64,000 nucleotides of DNA from Gorsachius magnificus (lineage: Eukaryota; Chordata; Aves; Pelecaniformes; Ardeidae), in the NCBI GenBank assembly GCA_034008185.1, contig CM067083.1:124638337-124702336 (forward strand), written 5' to 3'. Position 1 is the first letter of the stretch; every line of letters starts with the position of its first letter. Below the pieces are notes generated by a model, which was not told the origin of the DNA, did not search any database, and was given only the letters and a program-made list of their open reading frames with translations. This document shows positions 36,388 to 48,063 of this stretch, in pieces. A program made the translations under genes and the position numbers.

Positions 36388-36945
36388 CATAGACTCCTAG
36401 AATGGTTTGGGTGGGAAGGGACCCCCAGAGCCCACCCAGCCCAACCCCCCTGCAGGAGCAGGGACACCTTGAACCACATCAGGTTGCTCACAGCCCCGGC
36501 CAACCTGGCCTGGAATGTTCCCAGGGATGGGGCCTCCACCCCCTCTCGGGGCAACCCCTGCCAGGGTTTTACCACCCTCACTGGAAAGAATTTCTTCCTT
36601 AGATCCAGTCTAAACCTCCCCTGCTTTAGTTTAAAGCCATCCCCCCTTGTCCTGTCCCAGCTGGCCCTGCTAAAAAGCTTGTCCCCCCCTTTCCTCTGGG
36701 CCCCCTTGAAGCCCTGAGCGGCCGCACTCAGCTCTGCCCGCAGCCTCCTCTGCTCCAGGCTGAACACCCCCAACTCTCCCAGCCTGGCCTCAGAGCAGAG
36801 GGGCTCCAGCCCTCGGAGCATTTTAGTAGCCCTCCCCTGGCCCCGCTCCAACAGGTCCATGTCCTCCTGGTGCTGAGGGCTCCCGAGCTGGACGCAGGGC
36901 TCCAGGGGAGGTCTCCCCAGAGCAGAGCAGAGGGGCAGAAAGAGA
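36388..36945 (-). mobile_element. CR1 retrotransposon 3' part, subfamily A, long open frame
   Basis: Minus orientation, beginning CATAGACTCCTAGAATGG. On the reverse strand the C-terminal ORF2 region is open without interruption for roughly 190 codons. It runs from PLEPCVQLGSPQHQEDMDLL through [16 protein letters not shown] and [11 protein letters not shown] into the 3' end. The intact frame points to a fairly recent insertion, although the 5' portion, including the polymerase core, is missing. Confidence 0.95.
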
Positions 36946-38163
36946 CCATAGAAGGTGGGAACTGTAAAGAAACTAATGGAATGGGAAAACAAGGCAGGGA
37001 AAACTGGGAAGGTTAAAAGCAATTGTCAGATTTGGGGTAGTAAGGAATTTAAAAATAATTTGGGACAGTTTTGACTATTTGTCTGCAAGGTTTTGTGGGT
37101 TTGGAAGAAAACAAATTGGCTTGCATGGAGTAGTCTCTAAACAGACAAAACTCTTTGAGTCTAAATTTACAATATATAAAGTAAATGTTTCCAAATAGAT
37201 GATTTCATGGGTATGGTGGCGAGGGCTCCGTTGCCTCATTCAGCAAAGCACTTGAGAACAGGCTATGGGACCTATCCTGCTTTTGGGGTGGGCAAGATGA
37301 GTTCACAGAAATTTCCCCTCTCACATCTGCTTCCTGTGGATGATATTTTTCTGCTGTATTTAAAAAAAAAAAAAAGAAGCTGTGAGGAAGGGGAAATGCC
37401 AAATCAAAGAAACAGCTCGAAAACGCTTCTGCTTTGGTGTCCATAACCGACCAACCATGACGAAGAGTCCTGTTGATCCCTTTCTTCACTTGGTGTAACC
37501 TCCAACTTGAAGCGTGCAAAAAACCCCCAAAACCCCTCTTTCTTGCTGCAAAAAAATAAACCCACCTTATCTCCAGCCAATATATACGTCCCAAAGAGGA
37601 AAGTGGGATTTAATTCTGCCCAGTCAACTTCCTGCAGCATGTCTGAACTTCTGCAGCTCCAGCCCGCTGCGTAACCCAGATCTTTTCAGCTTGTTTGTGC
37701 TGACCAGACAAAAGGCGGCTCAGTTGCCTTCTTGCTTGCAGAATAGAGATGATATGCACTGAAAAATGAGCAGCCAGCCAAGATTTGGGGGAAAAAAAAA
37801 AAAAAAAAAAAAGAGGAATAGGAAGCCGGTAAGGGGAATAAATTCAGATGTTATGAATTCCTTTAATTACTACTTCATTGAAATCTCTCTCTAACATTTC
37901 CTTTGACTGATTCAGCACTCCCTAAAAACCAAGCTGGCTTCCAGCTAAAGGCTAAAAACTCTCTGCTGCTCGTGTGCAGACCTGAAGGATTCAGGAATAA
38001 GAAAAATCTCCGGAAAGCGAAATGGTTTGCTGATTTGACCAGCAAGCTGGGGGTTGTTGGAGCCCAACCATCTTGCAAGCCCTACAGAGCACGGAGGCTG
38101 TGCACCTCAGTAGATACCCGAGCTGAGCTTGGACTTGTTGTCTTGGTTGTCCTGTGTGGTGCT
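36946..38163. other. Spacer between two opposed CR1 copies
   Basis: Non-coding sequence with an A13 run near 37363 and an A21 run at 37792-37812. No exon could be supported. Confidence 0.5.
37792..37812 (+). repeat. A21 homopolymer
   Basis: An uninterrupted run of 21 A in the spacer between the two subfamily A copies. Confidence 0.95.
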
Positions 38164-38481
38164 GGGAGCCCAGAGGAGAGGTGGGGACAATCCTTTTAGC
38201 AGGGCCAGCTGTGACAGGACAAGGGGGGATGGTTTTAAACTAAACCAGGGTAGGTTTAGACTGGATCTAAGGAAGAAATTCTTTCCAGTGAGGGTGGTGA
38301 AACCCTGGCAGGGGTTGCCCCGAGAGGGGGTGGAGGCCCCATCCCTGGGCACATTCCAGGCCAGGTTGGCCGGGGCTGTGAGCAACCTGATGTGGTTCAA
38401 GGTGTCCCTGCTCCTGCAGGGGGGTTGGGCTGGGTGGGCTCTGGGGGTCCCTTCCCACCCAAACCATTCTAGGATTCTATG
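38164..38481 (+). mobile_element. CR1 retrotransposon 3' fragment, subfamily A
   Basis: Plus orientation. It starts at GGGAGCCCAGAGGAGAGGTG, corresponding to the middle of longer copies, and ends AACCATTCTAGGATTCTATG. It is the near-exact reverse complement of the 3' half of the copy at 36388. No convincing target duplication was found. Confidence 0.95.
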
Positions 38482-39536
38482 AAACATCTAAATATTTGAT
38501 GCTTCAATGATAGGAGTACCTCGCTATCGATATTATCAAGTGGTTTTACAAAAGCTGTTAAATTTTCAAGCTTTCCTACTCAAATCCCAAACACCTGCTT
38601 CAGATACAGCTCCGAGCGTAGAGTGCCGTATTCAGGGCTGCTGCCTGGACTTTTTTGCTTAAAAGGTTCCTTAATAATAGTGTCTGTGCACCCCCCCAGC
38701 AATCTAAAGGCTGCCAAAGTTTTTTTATTAATACCATGCTTGTTGCTAATAAAATAATTAAGACTTCCACTATAGCACTACTGGTATATTGGAAGTAAAG
38801 GAGGGTTAATGCCAAGCTGTTGCCCATCCCTTTCAAAATAAAATGAAATAAAGTTTGATTAAGAATACCACATACAAGGAATTAATATTCCAACAGAAAG
38901 GTACCCTGTAAATACGTAGTGGGATCATTTTGTGAAAAAAACCACTGTTTTTATGCCTTTTTTCATCAAAAATGAACACTTAGAACAAGGAAAAAAAAGA
39001 GTTAAGAAGAGGCAGGGTAGGCTTGCAGAAGGTCACGTAACCTTAACAAACTTGTTTAACCTCAGTGAGAAAATAAGAAAACCACAGTAAAAGTCTAGAA
39101 ATAATTGGCTTTAATCTTCAAGGCTTCAGATTGTAAGCTAAGTCATTCTTACACTGGTGTGGATATGCTCAACTGGTTTAAAAAAAGCCTTTTCTGAGGG
39201 ATCTGGATGACTGATAACAAGCAGTGAGTGTGGAAACCATTACCAGTGCCGCACTCACTACAAAAGGAGGAATTAAGAAGAGAGATGTTTTAAGAGCCTG
39301 AAACGTGAAGTTGTAACCAGAAGAAAGTTGCCACAAAACCTCCCTTGACAATAAAAGACTTTAAATGAGGCTGAACCCGGGAGCACGTAGAAAGGCAACG
39401 AAGCAGCGCGGCGGCAAAGGCCGTGTCACCGGCGTCAAGAAATCCCAGTGCTGGAGCTCCCAGCCCGTGGGTTAACGTGAACCCCGAGTGCTGTGCGGGG
39501 ACTAAAATAACGTTGTTCTAGCATGAGGGTGAGGAT

Positions 39537-39561
39537 AAAAAAAAAAAAAAAAAAAAAAAAA
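39537..39561 (+). repeat. A25 homopolymer
   Basis: An uninterrupted run of 25 A. The sequence to its left has no recognisable retrocopy. Confidence 0.95.
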
Positions 39562-41829
39562 GATAAATGTCGGTCTCTAGTGAACTATGATGAGTAACTG
39601 AGTAACTGCTCAACATCTGATATTTCTTCTCTCTGCTCTCTAAATGTTGCAGATTTTTTGTTCCGCCGCTTCTACAATCTGGCTTGGTTTGCCGGACAGA
39701 TCTCACTTTGTCTTTAAAACATTCAGGATTACGCCGAGCGTAGCTCAGCAGCCTGGGGAGGCCAGATGGGCACTGGGAGAGCAGGTACTGGTTGATGTTT
39801 CGTAGTGCCTGAGCGTGGATGCAGCAGAGCTGCACCCCTGGGGATGCTGCTGCTTCTTCCACCCGGCTCCCCGCCTTGCACCATGCCGGTTCGAAAGGAA
39901 ACAAGCTTTTCTGTACATCTTTTTGACACCACTTCGGCACATTCCTCTAGTTTGAGTGGTAGCATCTTTCTGTGATGTCAGGCTTTCTCTGACCTTGTTG
40001 GAGGATGAGCTTTTTCTTTCTTGGAGAGCTTTTGTTCCAGAATAGGAAGCTTGTGTTGCTAGGGAGTTGGCATTTGCGTGGGGCTTGAACAGTCGTGGTT
40101 TTCTGAGCTCCTGAAAATTTTACTCTGCAAAACCTGGTCTTGTGCTTGAGGGATGAGCCCGAGTGCTGACTGGCGTTTTACAAGACCCCTTGATGAGTAG
40201 AAATGAACCTTTTGTCATTTCCAGAAGACTGACTCTCCGTTAATAGCAGCTCCTTCTCCATCTGATGTCTACGCACGCACGCAAATGCCTGTGTTGAGTC
40301 AGAACGATGAAAATAATGGAGCCAGAAAATCCCCTCCTTCAAAACGGGGAGGAAAAAACCCCTTATTTCCTGAGCTTTTGCAGCTTCTATTCATAGGGGT
40401 CTGGCTGCTCTGCTCCAAAGCAGGAATCAATTAGAAATGCCTGTGACACTGTCTTCTGGAGATGTGTCTTGAGGGATACCAGCCTTGTAAATCGGTCTGT
40501 AGCCTGGTTGTCTGAACCCGGCAGAGGAGGAAGGTTGAGCGTGTGTTTGTGGTTCTTGCCGGTAATTATAACCCAGAGGAGCGCGAGGAGGGAGGAATGC
40601 TTCTGGAGGCACGTGGAGCCTCAGCATCGCCTGCCGTAGGGATGTTGCTACGGTCCACACCTCATTTAAAAAAAATATAAATGACCTAGTTTACGAAGCG
40701 TATGGTCTCGCCACAGCTCTCTGGGGCCGTCTTTATTCTCTGTTCCTCGTCTGGACCAGGTTGGGAATCCATCAGGAAGAGTGCAACGCTGGGTATAACC
40801 ACCCCAAATTGATGCTTTACAGGTATGTGCTCCTCACCCTGAGAATTTACAGGCTGATGCCATGAACGAAGGAAATGCAGAGGGTTGAGGGAAGGATGAG
40901 AAGATGCACATTTTCTTTTTGGCTAGCTGCATGCCTGGCCTCCCTCACCGTTTGCCTCATCTTGACCCCTGCGTTTACTTCTGCTGGAGACCGGGAGACA
41001 GGGAGTCTGGCACGCCTGGGGATTTTGGGGGTGGTGGGAGAGGGCTGGGTTGTGCTGGAGATGCTGCAAGGAACCTTAACGTCGCTGTGAACCCTTCTGC
41101 TTTTGAGCACGCTGAATCTCGCTCCGTTATTCCTTTAGCCTTCTTTCTCTACCAGCTTATACCAAAAATAGCTGGCGCTGGGAACGTTGGCGCTGCGCAC
41201 ATTTATCCTCTCCGAATCGCCATATATGCCCCTACGAAGCTGACATTTACGTTTCGAGTTTTTATTCCCCTTTTCTTCATGCCAATGACAAACCCCTAAT
41301 TGTTTGGTGAGCTTGTGTTTCTCATTGTCTGGATGGGTCAGCAGCATGTGGTGGAGCCTTTAAAGTATTGTTCCAAAGCAGCGATCCCTTTGGGAAATGT
41401 CTGTTTTTCTCCGTTCCGCAATGGATCTCTCTCGCTCGCAAAGGTTTAGTTTACATAATATCTGAGCGCTAATGTAGAGGCCCTTTTGTAAATACGCTAA
41501 GATGCTTACTAAGCTGGTTGCCTGCTTGTCTACATAACAAAGCCGGGAGTTATGTAGTGGGTGTAGAGAAAGGGTGTGACATGTACTTTAACCTATTCGG
41601 CTTGCTAAATCTGGGGGAAAGGGCTTTTGCTTTATTCATCGGGATGGTTATCGGCACGCCGGGTTTGTCTCCACGTACAAAACACGGAGCCTTTTGCCCG
41701 AGCGTGGTCCGTGTCGCAGCGAGGGCTTCGTTTCCGAATAAAGGTGGTTTTAATGCTCTTTTTGGTTTTCCGAAAAGCTGGTGCCAAAGTCTTCAAGAGT
41801 TGTGGTTTTGGGTTGGTGGTTTGGTTGTG

Positions 41830-41850
41830 TTTTTTTTTTTTTTTTTTTTT
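41830..41850 (+). repeat. T21 homopolymer
   Basis: A 21-T run preceded by a TTGG/TTTGG-rich stretch. Confidence 0.95.
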
Positions 41851-43723
41851 CTGACATTGCACCATGCCCCGTTTGCGTTTTGCTGCGGCGTGCGATTTGA
41901 AGGCTTTGCTTTCTCAATTTTTGGGTTTTATGCTTTATTTTTCGAAACCCCCAGATGAGAACCAGAGAAGCTGTAAAAGGCTGCAAACTTTACGGCGTGT
42001 CCTTATAGAGACTTAACAACGTGGGGCAGGCAGTGGGCAAACTGTACGGGAGAAGGGGCTGCCAGAAACCCCTCGCTTTGCCAATATTGACTCCCGAGCG
42101 CGTGGCAGGTTTTCACCTTGAGCTTCTGACTCATAGTGCGAGAGGGTTTTTTTGCAGCATAATTTGTTGTAAATGACAACCTTGCAAATGTGACTGCAAC
42201 TTTCCCAGAAGTTATTTTTCCACTCTTCCTCGTCCTTTACCTCTCGATGAGTAATCTCGTCGAGGCGAAGCCTGGGTATAAGTAATGTATTGCTTGAAGA
42301 TGATGGGAAATTAAATCAAGGCTAACTGCCGAGACGAGGCTTCAGAAATGAAAAACTCCAGTTGCGGAGTCCATTAGGATGTCGGGGGGTAATTGCTGGA
42401 GGTCCTGGCATTTCGAAGAAAGAGCCCGTGTGCTTGGCCGGGTGATAGCGAGCTAAAAAGCCCTCGCTGACCAGATACAGTCGCCTGCTGCGCCGTGTTC
42501 CTCTGCAAGAACCATCGTCATGTGTTTGGTTGGATTCTTCAGGCACGGGCTGTCTCGTTTTACCTGCTGAACCACTTTCTTCTCCTTGGGGCTACGCTTG
42601 GTATTTTTAAAGTGGATTTGTTCAATGATTTTCCAGATAGAAATACGTATTGTGGTGTCCTGTACCCTACTGCAGGTTTGGTGGTGTCTTTCCCTATAAA
42701 GATCCCTGTTCTTTTAAGGAGCGTAGGAGCAATAAGCTCACTTCTGGTTTACGTTAACGCATGAGATCTCTTCTTAGGAGAACATGATTTTAAATATTTT
42801 ATTTACTCATAACACAAACCTCACTGGCATTCTGTAAGAAGAAACAAAATTACCAGTTCAAGTAAGTAAAACAACAAAAAAGAACAAGGCATAAATGTGT
42901 TTAATATATCCGGTGCCATAATGAAATATTCTAATTGCAGAGGCTTTGTTCCAAAGCACAAGTTATATTGACATTTAGCTCCCAGGTGACTTTACAAGGC
43001 AGGCAGTTAAGAAAAAATAAAAATGACTTGCAAGCTGAGCAGATTTGACGTGAGTAATTTTGAACATAAAGTTGCATATTAAATTTCTTCTTCTTCCTAT
43101 ACTGCAGAAAGATTCTCAAGGCTTTTTCTCGAGGAAGCTTGGGGATCTTTTCTCCTGTTGTTGCGCCGAGGACTTGGCACCACGAGCGTTCCTCGGTATT
43201 AACCACATGAAATGCTCCTATCGTGGAGAGGAAAGGATCTGTTACTGCACAGACAATGAAGCAAGGATTTATCTCTCGCCCAAAGTGGTTCGCATCAATT
43301 AGACGGGGTGGGGGGGAAAGTGCGCTGGCGTGATGGGACCTGCCAGATGTATTTGGGCTTCAGGATAGCGTGGGGGTGTGATGTACAGTGTGGAAGTGGA
43401 GCTTGTAAACGGGAAGAATAAGAGAGGCTTGTGCGGCTTTATGGCTGTGATAGCCTTCTGCTGGCATGGTTTGCGTCGAAGCCCCACAGCTGCTGGCACA
43501 GCACTTCAATTTTGCATGCGGTTTGCTCAGCCAAGATTTTTTTTTTTTCTTCTCCTCTATAAGTGAAATAATTTAAAACAGTATTTCATGCCCTTGAATA
43601 TTTGTTCCGTCAGAAATGGGCTTATTTTTTATTAAGCTGTTTGATCTATTATGTATTAGAAAAACATACAATATTGTTCTGTGCAACCGGTCTGCTGTTG
43701 TACAAGCTTTTTCCTCCTCCTAG

Positions 43724-43754
43724 TGTCATTCCTTTTCCGTACACTGATAAACTG
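43724..43754 (+). other. Weak 31-base microexon candidate
   Basis: A strong acceptor (CTTTTTCCTCCTCCTAG) and a strong donor (CTG|GTGAGT at 43755) enclose 31 bases. These encode VIPFPYTDKL in one frame, after one base that completes a codon. Both splice sites are better than average, but so short a segment is easily produced by chance. Confidence 0.2.
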
Positions 43755-45980
43755 GTGAGTGTAACTTCTGCTGTAGTTAAATTGGACCAAGATTTTTTCA
43801 TCTGCATGCTTTAGCATAATAACAGCACTGTATAGGAGAAGTAGATGGGCACAGCATTTTTGTTCATGAATAGCCTCGGTGGTTGTGTCCCTTTATTTTG
43901 TGAAATGACTTTGCTGGTGTTTCCATTTTTCTTTTCTTGGCTGGTTTTTTGGAAAGACCAGTAGGTGTTGTGGTCCACCATCCGAGAGGCTCTCCTGCAG
44001 CGTGCGGCACCAGCAGCAGGGCTGGTCCATACAGACTCAACCTGAACCCTCTGCTTCTTCGAGGCAAGGGCAATATTTTGGATCTTAGTACTGTCCCAGA
44101 TCTGGCAGTATCTCCCTGACATGTGATTTTGAGGTAGGACCTTGGCTGCCTATGAAAGGACTTGTTGAGTTTTCAGCAACGTAAGACAAGCAGCGGCGGG
44201 GATGAGGCTGTGATGGGCTCATGGTACGTGATGCATCAGGGGCTGGTTGTGAACGTGAAGGTGCCATGCTACAAAAATAGAAACCATGAGCAGCGGATTG
44301 AAACAGTGCCATTGGGAGAGCAGGCCTGGGTCTGTTAGCCCTTGGAGATCTGTGACTTTTTTTTTTTTTGTGTGCATTTTCTTTGTTTTAAGTGAGATGT
44401 GTTTTTTCAGCTACCAGTTGCAGCGGTTTAAGTGTTTTAAGAAGGAAGGATGGAAATACTGAGTGGAGGTTGAGAGGAGACTTCTGGGTTGTTTCTGTTT
44501 TCCCATCTAAAAAGGCAATTGTTTGAGAGGATGATGGTGAGAATTTAATACGTAAGAATGACTGGAGGAAGTCCTGAGGAAAGGATGACCTCAAAAATGT
44601 AGGATGTGTGTGGAAAATTTCAGGGCGTATTCTTGTAGTTGGGAATCGTATCGTTTCTGACTTCACCCTTGAGCTCCCTTGCTGGTTGTGATAGCAGGGA
44701 TCTCGGCACAGAGGCTTCTGGTAGCGGCGATCCCGGGTTCTCCCATGCTGTAATTTGCAATAACGACCTCAAAATGCTTCCCTTGCTTGAGTGCAAGGAG
44801 TTGACCACAGAATACATCTACACAGAATTAAATCAAAGGAGAAGTTAGTGAATACTACTTGTACGGTGTTCCTGCTGCATAGCCTGTTGTCTTGCCTTTT
44901 CAGTTTTTACAGTTTCGTTATAGCTGCATTACTGCACCTACAGCAGGTTAAACAGACCTGCTAGGTTGATTTCATATTCTTTTAGAGATATAAAGTCTTT
45001 GAACAAGCCTAGAATTACTCATCATGTCAGGTTGCATTTTCATTAGACTTCGTATACTTTTTTTTTTCCCCCCCTGCAACACAAAAAGGCAGAAAAGGGT
45101 AAAGAGAATATATTCTTGGCAGTGGAAGCATTCAGCAATCTGGAGTTATTTATATGTTTGGAATGCAGAAGAATGCAGTCATAAAATATTAATCCTGCTT
45201 TATAAAATTAAAAAAAAAAAAAACCCACAACCCTCTCCTTGCAGCGGGTTTAAAGCCCTGATGGAGCAATCGTGGTGCTCGGGCAGCTCCGGTTCATCGG
45301 GAGCTGCTCTGGGCCAGAATCGCTTCTGCTCAGGTCTGACTGTTTAGCACTAAACAAATATTTGTGTTAGCATTTATCTTTGTGTTAGAAAATTCACAGT
45401 GGTTCTGTATCATCGGTAATAGCGCTTTTAAGTAGATTATGTTATTAGTGTTTGCATAGCGTATTTGTCGTAGAGAATTGGTTCTAGCTGGGCTAGCCTT
45501 CGAAGCGGCGTGCTGCTTGGCTTCTCGTCCTTCTGACTTTAAAGGCTCCAAGAGGAGTGCCAAGCTTGTCATGGAAACGGGTGCTTGCTCAAGGTGCAGG
45601 GCTTGCTGCTTTATTCAGAGGAGGAGGAGGAAGGAGAGAGGCTGAATAGGCTGCGGGCCCTTTCCTTCCAAGAAACGGTAACAAGTAAGCACTTTGTTCA
45701 ATTTTCTTTACCCACTCCTTCAGTGGAGGAGAAGGCGCTTGCAGTAAGAAATCATGAAGGGACAGATCATTTTCAGCATCTGCTGTGGGTTTTTCGGAGA
45801 GAGGACCTGCTAGGACTGGAAGTCCCAGGCGATCAGGAGTCTAGAATTCCCAGATTCTGATAAATGATGTAATTCCTTCCTTCGTGCCAGAACTATTGGA
45901 AGCATAATATTATTGAAAAATGTCATTTCCATATAGTAATCCATACAATTTGCATCCAATCCTTCTTCCCCCCTTTCCCT

Positions 45981-46042
45981 GGCTTTTGGATGGAGTTTTT
46001 CCCCGGTTCTTGGATGGAGTTTTTCCCCAGCTCTTGGATGGA
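45981..46042 (+). repeat. 24-bp tandem repeat, about 2.6 copies
   Basis: Two 24-base units with the core CTTGGATGGAGTTTTTCCCC (first unit TTTTGG, second TTCTTGG) and a partial third ending CTCTTGGATGGA. Units differ by only two or three bases. Confidence 0.9.
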
Positions 46043-46966
46043 TCTGTTTAGGGACGGTTTGTTGAAATGGAAGCGCTTGCCAAGTAGGGAAGGGTCAGGT
46101 TCAGACCGAGTTCCTCCATTAGAACCCTTGTTTTATGTTTAGAAGATTCATAAACTTCTTCCTTGTGCTCAGAACCTAAGATGACAGGGGTTCATACCTG
46201 TACTTGTTTGGAGAGAGAAAAAAATTGCATGTTCTTACCTGGAAAAAATACCGTGTTGTAACCAGCTTGGAATTACTGTTTTTAGGGGTCAGCTTAGATG
46301 GTCTCGCAGGCTGTTTGCATCACGTGAAGGTTTAAGACTGGAAAGCGAGAGGCTGCTGTTTGCAAGATCACGACATTTACCCTTCCACTTACCTGCGTGG
46401 CCGTCCTGCAGCTGGAAACACAACATGAGAATAGCTCAGAGGTCAGCGAAATCCCCTTGAAAGAACATTCTTAATATATTTATGGTATATTTTTATAAAA
46501 CTTATATATTATTAATACAGAAATCCTAAGTTTTGAGCATGTTTTGCTCCATCTCTTGCACAGCATTAAGAGGACGCACCCGCAATGATTTATGTAAATG
46601 GGGTGGGAGATGCCCATTTCACCAGTTTTGTGGAATGGTAGCACCTTTTGGGCAAAAACCTTTCATGAGCAGAGCAGCACTTTTTGTGCTTGGAAGTTGG
46701 CTCCTGGTGTTTGCTGCCTGGGCTGTGAGCTAACCAGGGCGGTGGAGTTCTTGGCCCGAGGCTTGCTCAGAGCCCTGCGGCCTTGTATTTAGCGTAGAGA
46801 AGAGCCAACCTTGATAGATGAATTAAGCAAAACTATTAAAGGCAAGAAGCTCAATGAAAGGTCACTGAAAATTGCATATTAAATGGGAAATTAATTTGCT
46901 GCAATCATCCGAACCCTGAGCACCCCACAGCTAAGGAGAGAACGCAGTGCACTGAGAGGAACTGAA

Positions 46967-47258
46967 GAATCACAGAATCATAGAATCACAGGATGGTTTG
47001 GGTGGGAAGGGACCTTTAAAGGTCATTTGGTCCAACACCCTGCCATCAGCAGGGACATCTCCAACCAGATCCAGTTGCTCCCAGCCCCGTCCAGCCTGAC
47101 CTGGAATATTCTCAGGGATGGGGCAGCCACCACCGCCCTGGGCAACCTGGGCCAGGATCTCACCCCCCTCAGCACAAACAATTTCTTCCTTCAATCTAGT
47201 CTGAATATCCCCTCTTCTAGTTTAAAACCCTCACCCCTTGTCCTATCGCTACAAAGAC
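46967..47258 (-). mobile_element. CR1 retrotransposon 3' fragment, minus orientation
   Basis: It starts with octamers (GAATCACAGAATCATAGAAT) and continues GGATGGTTTGGGTGGGAAGG, GACCTTTAAAGGTCATTTGG and on to CCCTTGTCCTATCGCTACAA. The body is related to the CR1 at 53073 but shorter. Several stops interrupt the reverse-strand ORF2 remnant. Confidence 0.95.
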
Positions 47259-47985
47259 TGTGGTGAGGCACAGCTTTCATTTTGGGTCGGTTCTTCACCT
47301 GTCAAGGAAGGTGAGGTTGAGATGATCATCTCTGCATGATCCTGGGCAGGTTGCGGATGCTCCCATGCGTACCCCGCTCCTTAGTGGTGATGCAGAAGCA
47401 TCTCCGGTGGCTCAGCTTCAGATCTGCTGGTCCAACAAAATGGTCAGGTCTTTTCCCCAAAATTAACCCTTCATCCCACTCTGCCTGCAGGATCCCTCAA
47501 TATCACTGAAGACATACTTTACTCTGCTGGGTGCCAGCCCTTTCCAGTAAGCTATAGATGTTATTACCCAAATTGAATCTTTCTCCCCGCAAGGAGAAGA
47601 TTCATAAACTGGGAAGCATTAACGGGGTCGCTTCAGTGGATCCAGTCTATACACAAATATTAGCGTTACAAAATCTCAGGCCTGTCTTTAAAAGAGCATT
47701 TGTTAGACGTTGTTTCTTATTGATGTCAGTCTGTTGTTATCCGTGAAATTAAACAAATTCTTAGTTCTTGACCTCTGCTCCCATAAGAGAGGTCTCTATC
47801 TTAGCTTAATCTTAGCTTAATTCTCACATAATTAATGAAATATCCGGTTGAGCCTGGGGCAAATGTTCTTTATTTCATCAGTTGACTGAAGTTCTCGGCC
47901 ACACTCACCTCTGCCAGGAAAGTTAACGAGTTAGAGGCATTTGTTTTGGGGCCACCATTTGCAGGTTTTGCAATACTACCAAGTC

Positions 47986-48063
47986 GTATGTCCCTTATCC
48001 CAGATATCTGTCTCTTATCCCTTAAGTATGTCCCTTATCCCCTACGTACATCCCTTCTCCCAG
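47986..48063 (+). repeat. Imperfect ~20-bp tandem repeat, four copies
   Basis: Four degenerate units share a core like GTATGTCCCTTATCCC. They begin near 47986 (GTATGTCCCTTATCCC), 48007 (CTGTCTCTTATCCC), 48026 (GTATGTCCCTTATCCC) and 48046 (GTACATCCCTTCTCCC). A local minisatellite-like expansion. Confidence 0.85.

Larger units (their letters stand above)
38482..46966. other. Long intron-like non-coding interval
   Basis: About 8.5 kb without a supported gene or CR1. It contains A/T homopolymers (39537, 41830), a T-rich run near 43540, a 24-bp tandem repeat at 45981 and weak exon-like strings at 40225, 43108 and 43724 discussed elsewhere. Confidence 0.5.

Noticed and set aside
36318..37022. 234-codon minus-strand frame
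   Set aside because: It is the C-terminal part of CR1 ORF2 running into flanking sequence, annotated as a mobile element rather than a host gene.
40225..40434. 69-codon frame after an acceptor-like TTTTGTCATTTCCAG, ending in TAG
   Set aside because: No donor inside it and no polyadenylation signal close behind it. A terminal exon cannot be supported.
43108..43302. 64-codon frame after a strong acceptor (CTTCTTCTTCCTATACTGCAG), ending in TAG
   Set aside because: It reads well as protein-like sequence, but it has no recognisable domain, no nearby AATAAA and no linked upstream exon. Worth a check only if RNA reads map here.
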